From the NCBI RefSeq assembly GCF_010730195.1, contig NZ_AP022613.1:124001-188000 (forward strand): 64,000 bases of DNA, in the 5' to 3' direction. How positions within the stretch are numbered: position 1 is the stretch's first letter; every line of letters begins with the position of its first letter. The notes under the pieces were generated by a model that saw nothing but the letters and a program-made list of their open reading frames with translations, made no database searches and had not been told where the DNA came from. The stretch comes from Mycobacterium conspicuum (lineage in GTDB: Bacteria > Actinomycetota > Actinomycetes > Mycobacteriales > Mycobacteriaceae). Positions 1 to 8,293 of the stretch are shown here, in pieces. The position numbers and the translations under genes are program-made.

Positions 1-509
1 GGCATCGCCAGCAGGGCAGCCAGCCGTCGCGGATCGAACAGCGACACCCAGCCCATGCCGAGTCCTTCCGACCGGGCCGCCAGCCACAGGTTCTGAATCG
101 CGCACGACACCGACGCGAGATCCATCTGCGGCAGCGTGCGCCGGCCGAAAACGTGCCGGTCGCGGTCATCGCACAAAGCGACGACCAGCAGCTCGGCGCA
201 TTCGAGGATGCCCTCGACCTTGAGCCGCAGAAATTCGTCGCCGCGCTCCCCGAGCGCCTGGGCGGTGAGCGCGCGCTCGTCGTCGACCAGGGCGTGAATG
301 CGTTCGCGCAGCTGCTGATCGGTGATCCGGATGAAGCGCCACGGCTGCATCAACCCGACGCTCGGAGCGGCGTGCGCGGCCTGCAGCAGGCGCGCCAGCA
401 CCTCCTCGGACACCACGCCGCCGGGCACGAACCGGCGCATGTCGCGCCGTTCGGAAATCACCCGGTATACGGCCCGCCGTTCCTGCGCGGTGAACACATG
501 GTCGTCCAC
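1..509 (-). CDS. BluB-like nitroreductase-family protein (Rv0306-like), C-terminus beyond window
   Basis: Minus-strand reading frame running off the left edge; about 169 residues are visible. It has the flavin-reductase/nitroreductase fold signatures of BluB, the enzyme that fragments reduced FMN to 5,6-dimethylbenzimidazole for cobalamin: an N-terminal ERRDMRRF motif, PSVGLMQPWRF, and a later ARSEGLGMGWVSLF stretch that matches BluB better than generic nitroreductases. The start is a GTG (codon 507-509) giving VDDHVFTAQERR; no better ATG lies in frame. In M. tuberculosis the equivalent is Rv0306, annotated only as an oxidoreductase. BluB activity is a family inference, since the C-terminal residues are not in the window. 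Confidence 0.8.
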   Translation of the reverse strand, partial: MDDHVFTAQERRAVYRVISERRDMRRFVPGGVVSEEVLARLLQAAHAAPSVGLMQPWRFIRITDQQLRERIHALVDDERALTAQALGERGDEFLRLKVEGILECAELLVVALCDDRDRHVFGRRTLPQMDLASVSCAIQNLWLAARSEGLGMGWVSLFDPRRLAALLAM

Positions 510-591
510 ACGGCCATCCTAGGAAGGCCGGGTTGCGGTCAGCGGGAAGCGCGTGACGTTTCGCCGGCCCGCTGGCCGCCGCGTATCACGA

Positions 592-1074
592 TCACGGGTG
601 ATAGGTGACGCCGACCGCGCGGAAGACGTACTCGGGCGGCACATCGAAGGCCAGGGAGCGGCGCGGCAACCGAGCGAGCACCTCGTCGGGGATGGCGTCC
701 TTGTAGTGCAGCGACAGCTGGCCGCTGAACTTGGGGTCGACCTTGGCGACGTCGAGCTCGAGTTGCAGGCCCGTCGAAGAGATCTCGGCCGTCGCGGCGC
801 CGGCCTCCGCCTGGTCCCAGCGCACGTCGATGGCCCGGCCGGCCAACTTCGGGACCACCGACAGCGTGCCCAGCACCCGCTGCGAGGTGAACACCAACGA
901 GCCCGCGTAACTCCCGACGGTGCCGGCGGACCGCAGCCCGGGAATGGCGCCGCTGAATCGCCGGGTGACGGCGACGTACTCGGCGAGATGGATGAGCCCC
1001 TCCGCTTCGACCTGAGCGCGCAGGTCGGCGGGAAGCTTGCCGATTCCGAACAACTTGCGAACGAAGACCGCCAT
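592..1074 (-). CDS. conserved mycobacterial protein (Rv0307c-like)
   Basis: A 160-residue cytosolic-looking protein that matches Rv0307c in length and position as I recall it. It starts MAVFVRKLFGIGKLPADLR and contains a central segment (GSYAGSLVFTSQRVL) resembling PH-like or GRAM-like lipid-binding strands. No catalytic motif, signal peptide or membrane segment is visible. It is followed at 83 bp by the BluB-like gene on the same strand, so the two may be cotranscribed. Function unknown. Confidence 0.75.
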   Translation of the reverse strand: MAVFVRKLFGIGKLPADLRAQVEAEGLIHLAEYVAVTRRFSGAIPGLRSAGTVGSYAGSLVFTSQRVLGTLSVVPKLAGRAIDVRWDQAEAGAATAEISSTGLQLELDVAKVDPKFSGQLSLHYKDAIPDEVLARLPRRSLAFDVPPEYVFRAVGVTYHP

Positions 1075-1169
1075 GAGGCCAGTATGGCTGGCGGCATCAC
1101 GGGGCAGTGATCGAACCGGGTCTAAACCTTGACTTGACCCCCGGGTGGCGCCGCCCGACGATGATTTGC

Positions 1170-1820
1170 ATGCGCGGACTGATAGCTCTGCTGTGCGCTG
1201 CCGTTCTGGGATGGGCGTCGGTCGCGCTGGCTCCGGACGGTGGCGCCGCCGCCCCGTGGTTCGCGAACTCGGTTGGCAATGCCACGCAAGTGGTTTCGGT
1301 GGTCAGTACCGGCGGATCGAACGCGCAGATGGACATCTATCAGCGCACCGCTGCCGGCTGGCAGACGCTCAAGACCGGCATCCCCACCCACGTCGGTTCT
1401 CAGGGCATGGCGCCGCAGGCCAAGAGCGAGGTTCCGGCCACCCCGATGGGGGTCTACAGCCTGGACTCCGCATTCGGCACCGCGCCCAATCCCGGTACGG
1501 GATTGCCGTATACCCAAGTCGGGCCGAACCATTGGTGGAGCGGCGACGACCATAGCCCCACCTTCAACACCATGCAGGTATGCCAGAAGTCGCAGTGCCC
1601 GTTCAGCACGGCCGCCAGTGAGAACCTCGACATTCCGCAGTACAAGCACGCGGTGGTGATGGGCGTCAACAAGAACAAGGTTCCCGGCGGCGGGGCGGCG
1701 TTCTTCTTTCACACCACCGACGGCGGACCCACCGAGGGGTGCGTCGCGATCGACGACGCCACCCTGGTGTCGATCATGCGCTGGCTACAGCCCGGCGCGG
1801 TGATCGCGATTACGAAGTAG
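1170..1820 (+). CDS. secreted L,D-transpeptidase-like YkuD-domain protein (Rv0309-like)
   Basis: The 216-residue product starts with a signal peptide (MRGLIALLCAAVLGWASVAL, cleavage near AAAPWF). A YkuD/L,D-transpeptidase catalytic region follows. The C-terminal HTTDGGPTEGCVAI is the conserved His...Gly-Cys motif, with the nucleophile Cys in GCVAI; the NHWW and SPTFN segments are typical of Rv0309. Upstream GTG (1107) and ATG (1161) codons are in frame, but ATG 1170 puts the charged residue and hydrophobic core at the correct distance and gives the usual family length. It probably acts in the periplasm on peptidoglycan. The 3' end overlaps the convergent SnoaL-like gene by 11 bp. Confidence 0.85.
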   Translation: MRGLIALLCAAVLGWASVALAPDGGAAAPWFANSVGNATQVVSVVSTGGSNAQMDIYQRTAAGWQTLKTGIPTHVGSQGMAPQAKSEVPATPMGVYSLDSAFGTAPNPGTGLPYTQVGPNHWWSGDDHSPTFNTMQVCQKSQCPFSTAASENLDIPQYKHAVVMGVNKNKVPGGGAAFFFHTTDGGPTEGCVAIDDATLVSIMRWLQPGAVIAITK

Positions 1821-2286
1821 CCAGCGCGCGGCCGGGCTTGATCTTAAAGTCCAAGCCCTTCAACGACATTGTGGCGTCATAGGTTCTGTCGTAGCCGGTG
1901 ACGCTGATCTTCCAGCCGTTCTCGGTGCGCCGGTAGGTGTCGTGGTAGAACGCCGCACCGATCAGCATGAAGTCGAGGTCCGCCACGATGACGCGGTCCT
2001 GCAGGTACCAGGTGCCCGTTGCGGTATCGCCGGTGACGGCGATCTCGGGATGGGTGACCCGGTGTTCGGTGATGATGTTCGCGGGAAGCGCCGAGCGCAT
2101 GTAGTCCACCAGCTCGGTGCGGTTGGTGAAGTGCAGCTCGTTGCCGAGCGACGGGCCGTAGTCGCCCTTGATGTCCTCGGTGAGCGTGTCGGCGTACTCG
2201 TCCCAGTTTTTGGTGTCCAAGGCGCGCAGGTAGCGGTACTTGACCTGCTTGATGGCTTCGAAATCGGCGAAATCTTGGGGGGTCAT
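1810..2286 (-). CDS. SnoaL/NTF2-like polyketide-cyclase-fold protein (Rv0310c-like)
   Basis: A 158-residue protein of the NTF2/SnoaL fold, subfamily SnoaL_4 (bile-acid 7-alpha-dehydratase-like). It has the opening helix AIKQVKYRYLRALDTKNWDEY, then a DGDYGPS-like loop, HPEIAV, and a C-terminal sheet ending in RTYD. The start chosen is ATG 2286 (MTPQDFADFEAIKQ); an upstream in-frame codon at 2361 would add 25 residues without family support. It overlaps the 3' end of the convergent YkuD gene. Substrate unknown; Rv0310c in M. tuberculosis is likewise uncharacterised. Confidence 0.75.
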   Translation of the reverse strand: MTPQDFADFEAIKQVKYRYLRALDTKNWDEYADTLTEDIKGDYGPSLGNELHFTNRTELVDYMRSALPANIITEHRVTHPEIAVTGDTATGTWYLQDRVIVADLDFMLIGAAFYHDTYRRTENGWKISVTGYDRTYDATMSLKGLDFKIKPGRALATS

Positions 2287-2400
2287 CCCGTCATTGCAGC
2301 ACACGGGAAAGTAGGCCTTCGGCCCGGCTTGGCCTTTCGTCGAGATTGCAACCTGGCACACTCGGCCCGGCGTGTCGCGTGCGTGGGTTAAGTGTCGGCG

Positions 2401-3003
2401 TCATTGCAGCGCACGGGTGACCATGTCGATCAGGGCGCTGCGCTCCAGGCTCCAGTCGATGTCGGTCCCGGTCACCATCTGCGCCAGCACCACACCCCGC
2501 AGCGTGGCCCAAATCACCTCGGCCACACCGGCATTGGCCGGGTCATCGGTGATCAACCGACCCAGCCCGCCGATCGCGGAGTTCATTTCGAGCAGATGGC
2601 GTCGCGAGGAGTCGCCCAGGCCCCCGCGGGTGGCCCGCAGGATTTCGAAGGCCGCCATGGAGGTGGGGCTGCTGTAGCAGCTCCAGGCGGTGTCGACGAC
2701 GACCTCGATGCGTTCGCGCAGCGGTAGTTCGCTGACGTGCGCCGCCGACAGGCTGTCGACCAGCCTGGCCACCCCGTCGTCGACCACGGCCATCAGCAGG
2801 CCGTTGCGGTCGCCGAAGTGGTACTGGATGACGCCCCAGGTCACGCCCGCGCGTTCGGCCACGTGTTTGGCGGTGGCGGCGGCGAAGCCTTCCTCGATGA
2901 TGCAGCGCACCGTCTCGTCGATGATCTTCGCGCGGGTGTCATCGCCGCGCTTGCGCGGCGCGGTGGTACGCCGGGTGGGAGCGATGGACCCGATCGACTT
3001 CAT
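2401..3003 (-). CDS. TetR/AcrR-family transcriptional regulator
   Basis: A 200-residue TetR-type repressor. The N-terminal helix-turn-helix spans about residues 22-68 (TRAKIIDETVRCIIEEGFAA, HVAERAGVTWGVIQYHFGDR). The remainder is an all-helical ligand-binding and dimerisation region. It is transcribed divergently from the Rv0311-like gene with only 38 bp between the two starts, so it probably represses itself and/or that gene through the short shared promoter. I do not recall a TetR gene at this place in M. tuberculosis, so it may be a local insertion or a loss there. Confidence 0.85.
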   Translation of the reverse strand: MKSIGSIAPTRRTTAPRKRGDDTRAKIIDETVRCIIEEGFAAATAKHVAERAGVTWGVIQYHFGDRNGLLMAVVDDGVARLVDSLSAAHVSELPLRERIEVVVDTAWSCYSSPTSMAAFEILRATRGGLGDSSRRHLLEMNSAIGGLGRLITDDPANAGVAEVIWATLRGVVLAQMVTGTDIDWSLERSALIDMVTRALQ

Positions 3004-3041
3004 TGTTGACTTTATAACATAGTCGAGTCTATTTTTGGCGG
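3004..3041. promoter_or_regulatory. AT-rich divergent promoter/operator between TetR and Rv0311-like genes
   Basis: This 38-bp gap is conspicuously AT-rich for this genome. It contains GACT (3008-3011) and AGTC (3021-3024) as a 17-bp imperfect inverted repeat, followed by a further GAGTC. The position between divergent starts suits a TetR operator overlapping both promoters. Evidence is composition and symmetry only. Confidence 0.4.
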
Positions 3042-4268
3042 GTGACGTCGTCTCGATACGCGCAGCTGTCCCGTTCCGAGCTCGCCGTCTTGGTGCCGGA
3101 GCTGCTGTTGATCGGGCAGATGATCGATCGGTCCGCGATGGGCTGGTGCATCAGTTCGTTCGGCCGCGACGAGATGGTCCAGATCGCCATCGAGGAGTGG
3201 GCGGGCGCCAGCCCGATCTACACCCGGCGCATGCAACGGGCGCTCAACTTCGAGGGCAACGACGTGCCCACCATCTTCAAGGGCCTGCAGCTCGATATCG
3301 GCGCCCCACCGCAATTCATGGATTTCCGGTACACCATCCACGACCGCTGGCACGGGGAGTTCCATCTCGACCACTGCGGCGCGCTGCTCGATGTCGAGCC
3401 GATGGGCGAGCAGTACGTCTTCGGCATGTGCCACACCATCGAGGACCCGACCTTCGACGCCACCGCGGTGGCCACGAACGCACGCGCACAGGTTCGGCCC
3501 ATCCACCGACCGCCCCGCACGCCGGCGGACCGGCACCCGCACTGTGCCTGGACCGTCATCATCGACGAGTCCTATCCCGAGGCCCAAAGCATTCCGGCGC
3601 TCGAGATCGTCCGCCAAACCCGCGCCGCGACATGGGAATTAGATCCAATCGATCGGTCCGACGAGGGCAAGGCGGACTACACCGGCCCCGTGCTGTCCGA
3701 CTTCGACTTCGACGCCTACTCGCACTCGGCGCTGGTCCGGCTGGCCGACGAGGTCTGCCTGCAGATGCACCTGCTGTACCTGTCGTTTGCGATCGCGGTG
3801 CGCGCCCGCGCCACCGACGACGCCCAGGCCGTCACGATCTGCACCAAGGGACTGACGGGTGTGGCCGGGCTGGCCGCCGAGCGGATCCACCGCGCGCTGG
3901 GGCTGCCGGGCGGAATCGACGGAGCCATGCGGGTTCTCGAGCTGCATCCCCTGCTCAATCCCGCCGGCTACGTGTCGGCCGAATTGGCGGGCAACCGGCT
4001 GATCGTCCACCGTTCGCCGGCGCACGACGACAACGCCTGGATCGCCCTGTGCTCACCGGGATCGGTGCAACCTTTGCAGGCGATCGCCACCGGCGTGGAC
4101 CCGCGCATCGGGGTTCGGGTCAGCGGCACGGACACCAAATGGACCGCCGAGCTGGTCGAAACCGATTCTCCGGCCGACGAATTGCCGGAGGTGGCGGTGG
4201 CGAAGTTCAGCGGGGGATCGACATTTCAGTTCGAGCCCAGGCGTTCGCTGCCGCTCACTGTCGTTTAA
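3042..4268 (+). CDS. conserved hypothetical protein (Rv0311-like)
   Basis: A 408-residue protein, essentially the length of Rv0311 (about 409). GTG start giving MTSSRYAQLSRSELAVLVPE. No signal peptide or clear membrane helix. Conserved-looking His/Cys-rich segments occur around residues 100-135 (HDRWHGEFHLDHCGALLD, GMCHTIEDPTFD) and near HPHCAW, which would suit metal or cofactor binding, but I cannot assign an enzyme family. Divergent from the TetR gene, and probably its target. Function unknown. Confidence 0.75.
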   Translation: MTSSRYAQLSRSELAVLVPELLLIGQMIDRSAMGWCISSFGRDEMVQIAIEEWAGASPIYTRRMQRALNFEGNDVPTIFKGLQLDIGAPPQFMDFRYTIHDRWHGEFHLDHCGALLDVEPMGEQYVFGMCHTIEDPTFDATAVATNARAQVRPIHRPPRTPADRHPHCAWTVIIDESYPEAQSIPALEIVRQTRAATWELDPIDRSDEGKADYTGPVLSDFDFDAYSHSALVRLADEVCLQMHLLYLSFAIAVRARATDDAQAVTICTKGLTGVAGLAAERIHRALGLPGGIDGAMRVLELHPLLNPAGYVSAELAGNRLIVHRSPAHDDNAWIALCSPGSVQPLQAIATGVDPRIGVRVSGTDTKWTAELVETDSPADELPEVAVAKFSGGSTFQFEPRRSLPLTVV

Positions 4269-4444
4269 TCCGGCGCACGCTGTCAAGGCGTCGTCGATAC
4301 CGTTTTGATGACGACACGGCATCGAGCGGATACCAATGAGGTTGTGGCCAGGCCGGATTCAACGTGTCTGCCGTTATGGTTAACGCGGCCCAGACCCCCG
4401 CAGACCCCTAACAGACGCCCCTAATAGACGAAGGTATTCGCTCT

Positions 4445-6376
4445 ATGTACGACCCGCTTGGGTTGTCGATCGGGACCACCAACCTGGTCGCGGCTCGTGA
4501 CGGCAGTCCGCCGGTAGCTCGCCGGGCTGTGCTGACGCTGTATCCGCACTGCGCACCGAAAATCGGTGTGTGTGCGGATGATTCGGGCTTCATCGAGCCC
4601 GGAGTGCCGATGAGCGGCTTCGTCGAGCGCATCGGCGACTCCGTGGCGCTGGTGTCTGGCGACGGATCCAGCCACGACCCCGACCTGTTGATGGTCGAGG
4701 CGCTGGACGCGATGGTGGTTGCCGTTGGCGCCGATTCGAGTTCTTCGGAGATCACGATCGCTGTTCCGGCACACTGGAAGCCGGCGAAGATACAGGCTTT
4801 GCGCAACGGCTTGCGCACGCATGTGGGCTTCGTCCGCAGCGGTATGGCACCGCGCCTGGTCTCGGACGCGGTCGCGTCGTTGACCGCGGCGAACGCCGAA
4901 CTGGAACTCCCCGACGAAGGGGTGTTCGGACTGCTGGACTTCGGCGGCGGCGGCACCTCGGCCACCTTGCTGGAGGCCATGAACGCCGGAACCGACTTCG
5001 AACCCATTTGCGCCACAATGCGTTGCACCGACTTCTCGGGTAGCGAGATCGACCAGGCGTTGCTGCTGCGGGTCTTCGAAGAGTTGGGCCACGGCAGCGG
5101 CATCGACCCGGACAGCACCGCCGGCGTCGGGCAGCTCGCCGAACTGAGGGAGCAGTGCCGCGCCGCCAAAGAGCGGCTGTCCACCGATACGGTGACCGAG
5201 TTGGAGGGTGTGCTCGGGAGGCGCCGGTGCAGCATGACGGTGACGCGTGGCGAGCTCGAAGACCTGATCCAAGACCGGTTGAACAGCTTCATCTATTCCT
5301 TCGATGACCTGCTGCGGCGCAACAAGAAGACCTGGGGCGATCTCGCCGCGGTGGTCACGGTCGGCGGCGGCGCCAGCATTCCTCTTGTCGCACAACGGCT
5401 TTCGAGGCATGGTCGGACGTCCGTCCTGACTGTGTCGCAACCTGCGCTGGCGGCGGCCACCGGTGCATTGGCGTTGGCCTCGCGGGGCGAGAAGCTGGAT
5501 CTGCGCACGCGGTCGTCCATTGGCCTTTTCACGGCGTTTGCCGGCAGCGGCGCCATCGAACTGCCCGCCGGCGACGTGCTGGTGATCGACCACGATGCCA
5601 TGACGGATCGCGAGTTGGCCTGGTCGCAGACCGAATTGGGCGAAGTGCCGGTGCGCTACGCCGACCACGCCTACGACGACGACGGTGCCGCCGGCTGGTC
5701 GATGCGCCTCAACGTGATCGACGAACCGAGGGAACCCGCGTGGCGCCGACTTCGGTTGTCGCAGTTCATCGTTGGCCTGTGTGCCCTGGTGGCCATGACC
5801 GCCATCGGCGGGGTGGCCTACACGCTGACCGGCATCGAGAACCGCCAGTCTCCCGTCGTGCCGAGCGTCGCGCCCCGGCCGTCACCGCCGCCCCCCTCCG
5901 CGGTGCCCACCGTCGTCCCGCCGCCGCCGTCGGCGGCCCCGGTTCCCACCGTGGCGCCGATCCCCAGCGCCGAGCCGCCACCACCACCGCCACCGCCGCC
6001 GTCGCAACCCCCGCCGCCCCCGGTGGTGGTCACGACCGTGGCCCCGCCGCCGGTGATCACCCACACCGTGACGCCCCCGCCCACGACGGCGGTGACCACG
6101 ACGGCGCCGCCTCCGCCGCCGCCGTCGGACACGACGACCACGCCGCCCCCGCCGCCGACGACCACCAGCACGACGGTGCCGATGACGACCGAGTGGATCC
6201 ACGTTCCGCTGCTGCCGCTGCCGATACCGGTTCCCGTGCCGAAGAGTCAGGCGCCGGCGAACCCGGCTCCGCAGTACCCGGCTCCGCAGTACCCGCAGTA
6301 CCCCCAGTCCCCGCAGTACCCCGAATATCCGGGCGGCGGTGGCTACGGGCAGTACCCGTACTCGGGCTCCTACTGA
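4445..6376 (+). CDS. Hsp70-like ATPase-domain protein with membrane anchor and Pro/Thr-rich tail (Rv0312-like)
   Basis: A 643-residue protein in three parts. Residues 1-360 are Hsp70/actin-fold: phosphate-1 motif LSIGTTNLVAARDG, AVPAHW (compare DnaK VPAYF), phosphate-2 motif LLDFGGGGTSATLLEA, and adenosine motif VVTVGGGASIPLV. One transmembrane span follows near residues 437-462 (FIVGLCALVAMTAIGGVAYT). The extracytoplasmic tail of about 180 residues is almost all Pro, Thr, Ser and Val, ending in PQYP repeats and GQYPYSGSY. The ATPase domain would be cytosolic and the tail periplasmic, as in serine/threonine-kinase-style envelope sensors. The matching M. tuberculosis gene is Rv0312 (about 620 residues), annotated only as a Pro/Thr-rich protein. 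Client or signal unknown. Confidence 0.85.
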   Translation: MYDPLGLSIGTTNLVAARDGSPPVARRAVLTLYPHCAPKIGVCADDSGFIEPGVPMSGFVERIGDSVALVSGDGSSHDPDLLMVEALDAMVVAVGADSSSSEITIAVPAHWKPAKIQALRNGLRTHVGFVRSGMAPRLVSDAVASLTAANAELELPDEGVFGLLDFGGGGTSATLLEAMNAGTDFEPICATMRCTDFSGSEIDQALLLRVFEELGHGSGIDPDSTAGVGQLAELREQCRAAKERLSTDTVTELEGVLGRRRCSMTVTRGELEDLIQDRLNSFIYSFDDLLRRNKKTWGDLAAVVTVGGGASIPLVAQRLSRHGRTSVLTVSQPALAAATGALALASRGEKLDLRTRSSIGLFTAFAGSGAIELPAGDVLVIDHDAMTDRELAWSQTELGEVPVRYADHAYDDDGAAGWSMRLNVIDEPREPAWRRLRLSQFIVGLCALVAMTAIGGVAYTLTGIENRQSPVVPSVAPRPSPPPPSAVPTVVPPPPSAAPVPTVAPIPSAEPPPPPPPPPSQPPPPPVVVTTVAPPPVITHTVTPPPTTAVTTTAPPPPPPSDTTTTPPPPPTTTSTTVPMTTEWIHVPLLPLPIPVPVPKSQAPANPAPQYPAPQYPQYPQSPQYPEYPGGGGYGQYPYSGSY

Positions 6377-6459
6377 CTCTCCGCTAGTTGCGGCCTCGGC
6401 GAGGCCGCCCGCCCGCGGGTAGCGTTGATGTATCCGCGTCGGGGGGATTCGGAGAGCAA

Positions 6460-7830
6460 GTGGACATTGTACTTGGGGTATCGGTGGCGCCCACGGCGGT
6501 CCGACTGCTGCTGATCGAAGGCGAGAACGCCGACGGCGCCACCGTGGAACAGGACAATATCGAGGTGGTCGCCGGCGAGCGGCTGGCCAGCCAGCTGGTT
6601 GCGGCGATCGTCGGCACCCGTGAGGCCGCGTTCGAGGCCGGCCACCGGCTCACCTCCACCGGCGTGACCTGGACGGACCCGGCCGATCCCGCCGAGATCG
6701 GGGCGCTGCGCGACGAGCTCGCCGCCCGCGGCCTCGCCGACGTGATGCTCGTCTCCCCGCTTTTGGCCGCGGCCGCGCTCGCGCAGACGGTGGGTTCCGC
6801 AATCGGCTACCAGCGCGTCGCCATGTTGTTCATCGAGCAAAACAACGCCACGTTGGCCGTCGTCGAGGTCGCCGACGGGTCGATCGCCGAACTGCACCGG
6901 CAGCGGCTGCAGCCCGGGCTGAGCGCGTCGCGGCGGGCGGCCCACCTGGCGACGATGGTCGCCGGGCTGGACGCGCGCGGCCCACAGCCCGACGGCATAT
7001 TCCTCATCGGCTGCGGCGCCGACATCGTGTCGATCAAGCCCGCGCTGGAGGCGGTGACGTCGCTTCAGGTCAGCGCGCCCGAAGAGCCCGACATGGCGCT
7101 GGCCCGCGGGACGGCGCTGGCGTCGGCGGACGCGCCGCTGTTCGCGTCGTCGACGGCCGCCCTGGCCTACGCGCTGGATCCGGCCACGGGTGAGCTGAGC
7201 ACCGGCTCCTTCGCCGCGACCGACCTCGCCTACAGCGCCGTCAAGGACGAGGTCGACGTGGACCACGGCGCACCGCGGCGGATGTCGGTCCTGGTGGCCG
7301 CCAGCGCGCTCGCCGCGATCCTCGCCGTCGTGGCGGGGGTGCTGCTGGTTTTGACCGCGGACAGGCCGTCGGCCGCGCGGCAGTACCCCCGCGCCCGCGT
7401 CGCCAATCCGGCGCAAGTCCCGTCCCAGCCGCCGCAGGCACAGCTGCCGCCGCCCAGCTCGCCGCCGCCACCCCCCGCCCCGGCACCCGGCCCGACGGCG
7501 GCCGCCGCCCCGCCGCCGCCGGCGTACACCCCGCCACCGGCGTACGCGCCGCACACCCCGCCACCGGCGCACACGCCGTACACCCCGCCCCCGGTGCATC
7601 ACGCACCGACGCCGCGGGCGCCCGCGCCCGTCCCGACCCCGGTGCCGCAGGCCGCGCCCGCCCCCACCCCGGTCGCTCCGCCCCCGGCCGCGCCGCCGCC
7701 CCAACCCGCGCCCGCCGCGGTGCCCGCGCGCCCGCCGATGACGATGTACCTGCACTTCCCGTTCGTCACAGTGCCGATTCCGATCACCCCGCCACCCCCG
7801 CCGCCCCCGCCCCAGCCGCCCGCTCCGTAG
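6460..7830 (+). CDS. DUF7159-type protein, copy 1: degenerate Hsp70-like domain, one TM, Pro-rich tail
   Basis: Starts at GTG 6460, preceded by GGAG at 6451, giving VDIVLGVSVAPTAVRLLLIE; longer in-frame starts would add a non-conserved Arg/Gly leader. Residues 1-265 show the family order: VLGVSVAPTAVR, GTREAAFEAGH, VMLVSPLLAAAALAQTVG, LFIEQNNATLAVV, GIFLIGCGADIVSIKPALE, PDMALARGTALASA. A membrane span follows (SVLVAASALAAILAVVAGVL), then an exported tail of about 120 residues made mostly of Pro and Ala with AYTPPPAY-like repeats. It lies 84 bp behind the Rv0312-like gene on the same strand and is probably cotranscribed. In my recollection M. tuberculosis lacks this copy between Rv0312 and Rv0313. 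Confidence 0.8.
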   Translation: MDIVLGVSVAPTAVRLLLIEGENADGATVEQDNIEVVAGERLASQLVAAIVGTREAAFEAGHRLTSTGVTWTDPADPAEIGALRDELAARGLADVMLVSPLLAAAALAQTVGSAIGYQRVAMLFIEQNNATLAVVEVADGSIAELHRQRLQPGLSASRRAAHLATMVAGLDARGPQPDGIFLIGCGADIVSIKPALEAVTSLQVSAPEEPDMALARGTALASADAPLFASSTAALAYALDPATGELSTGSFAATDLAYSAVKDEVDVDHGAPRRMSVLVAASALAAILAVVAGVLLVLTADRPSAARQYPRARVANPAQVPSQPPQAQLPPPSSPPPPPAPAPGPTAAAAPPPPAYTPPPAYAPHTPPPAHTPYTPPPVHHAPTPRAPAPVPTPVPQAAPAPTPVAPPPAAPPPQPAPAAVPARPPMTMYLHFPFVTVPIPITPPPPPPPPQPPAP

Positions 7831-7909
7831 GCCGTCAGCGAAGTGCGTGGCGGACCGTGTCGAGTAAGCGCACACTGGTCGATATCGGTAGGTGCGGTAG
7901 GGAGGTCGC

Positions 7910-8293
7910 GTGGGCGAGTACGGCGGGTTCGGATTTGACCCCGAGGACCTGGATCGAGTGATCCGGGAGGGCAGCGAGGGACTGCGCGACGTGTTCGACC
8001 GGCTCGGCAGATTCTTGGGCGGCCCCGGCGGTCGCGCGGGCTGGTCGGCGGTGTTCGAGGACCTGTCGCGGCGCCCGCGGCCCGGCCCGGAAACCACCGG
8101 GGAGACCGGTGACGGGGTGTGGGCCATCTACACGGTGGGCGAGGACGGCGCCGCGCGCGTCGAAGAGGTCTACGCCAGCGAGCTGGACGCGCTGCGCGCG
8201 AACAAGAACAACGTCGACCCGAAACGCAAGGTGCGTTTCCTGCCGTACGGCATTGCCGTCAGCGTCCTCGACGACTCCGAAGAGTCCGCCTAG
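7910..8293 (+). CDS. conserved hypothetical protein (Rv0313-like)
   Basis: A 127-residue acidic protein, GTG start with GGAGG five bases upstream. Visible features are the N-terminal GEYGGFGFDPEDLDRVIREG, a Gly-rich linker (FLGGPGGRAG), and a C-terminal half (GVWAIYTVGEDGAARVEEVY, KRKVRFLPYGIAVSVLDD) that looks like a small beta-rich domain. Length and neighbours match Rv0313 (about 128 residues). It ends immediately before the stop codon of the convergent Rv0314c-like gene. Function unknown. Confidence 0.75.
   Translation: MGEYGGFGFDPEDLDRVIREGSEGLRDVFDRLGRFLGGPGGRAGWSAVFEDLSRRPRPGPETTGETGDGVWAIYTVGEDGAARVEEVYASELDALRANKNNVDPKRKVRFLPYGIAVSVLDDSEESA

Noticed and set aside
3035..4339. 434-residue overlapping frame antiphase to the Rv0311-like gene
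   Set aside because: Arg-rich composition typical of an alternate frame of a high-GC gene; the 3042-4268 frame has the normal amino-acid composition.
5818..6202. Gly/Val- and Arg-rich frames antisense to the Pro/Thr tail of the Rv0312-like gene
   Set aside because: Shadow of GC-rich proline codons on the opposite strand; the same effect is seen opposite every DUF7159 tail.
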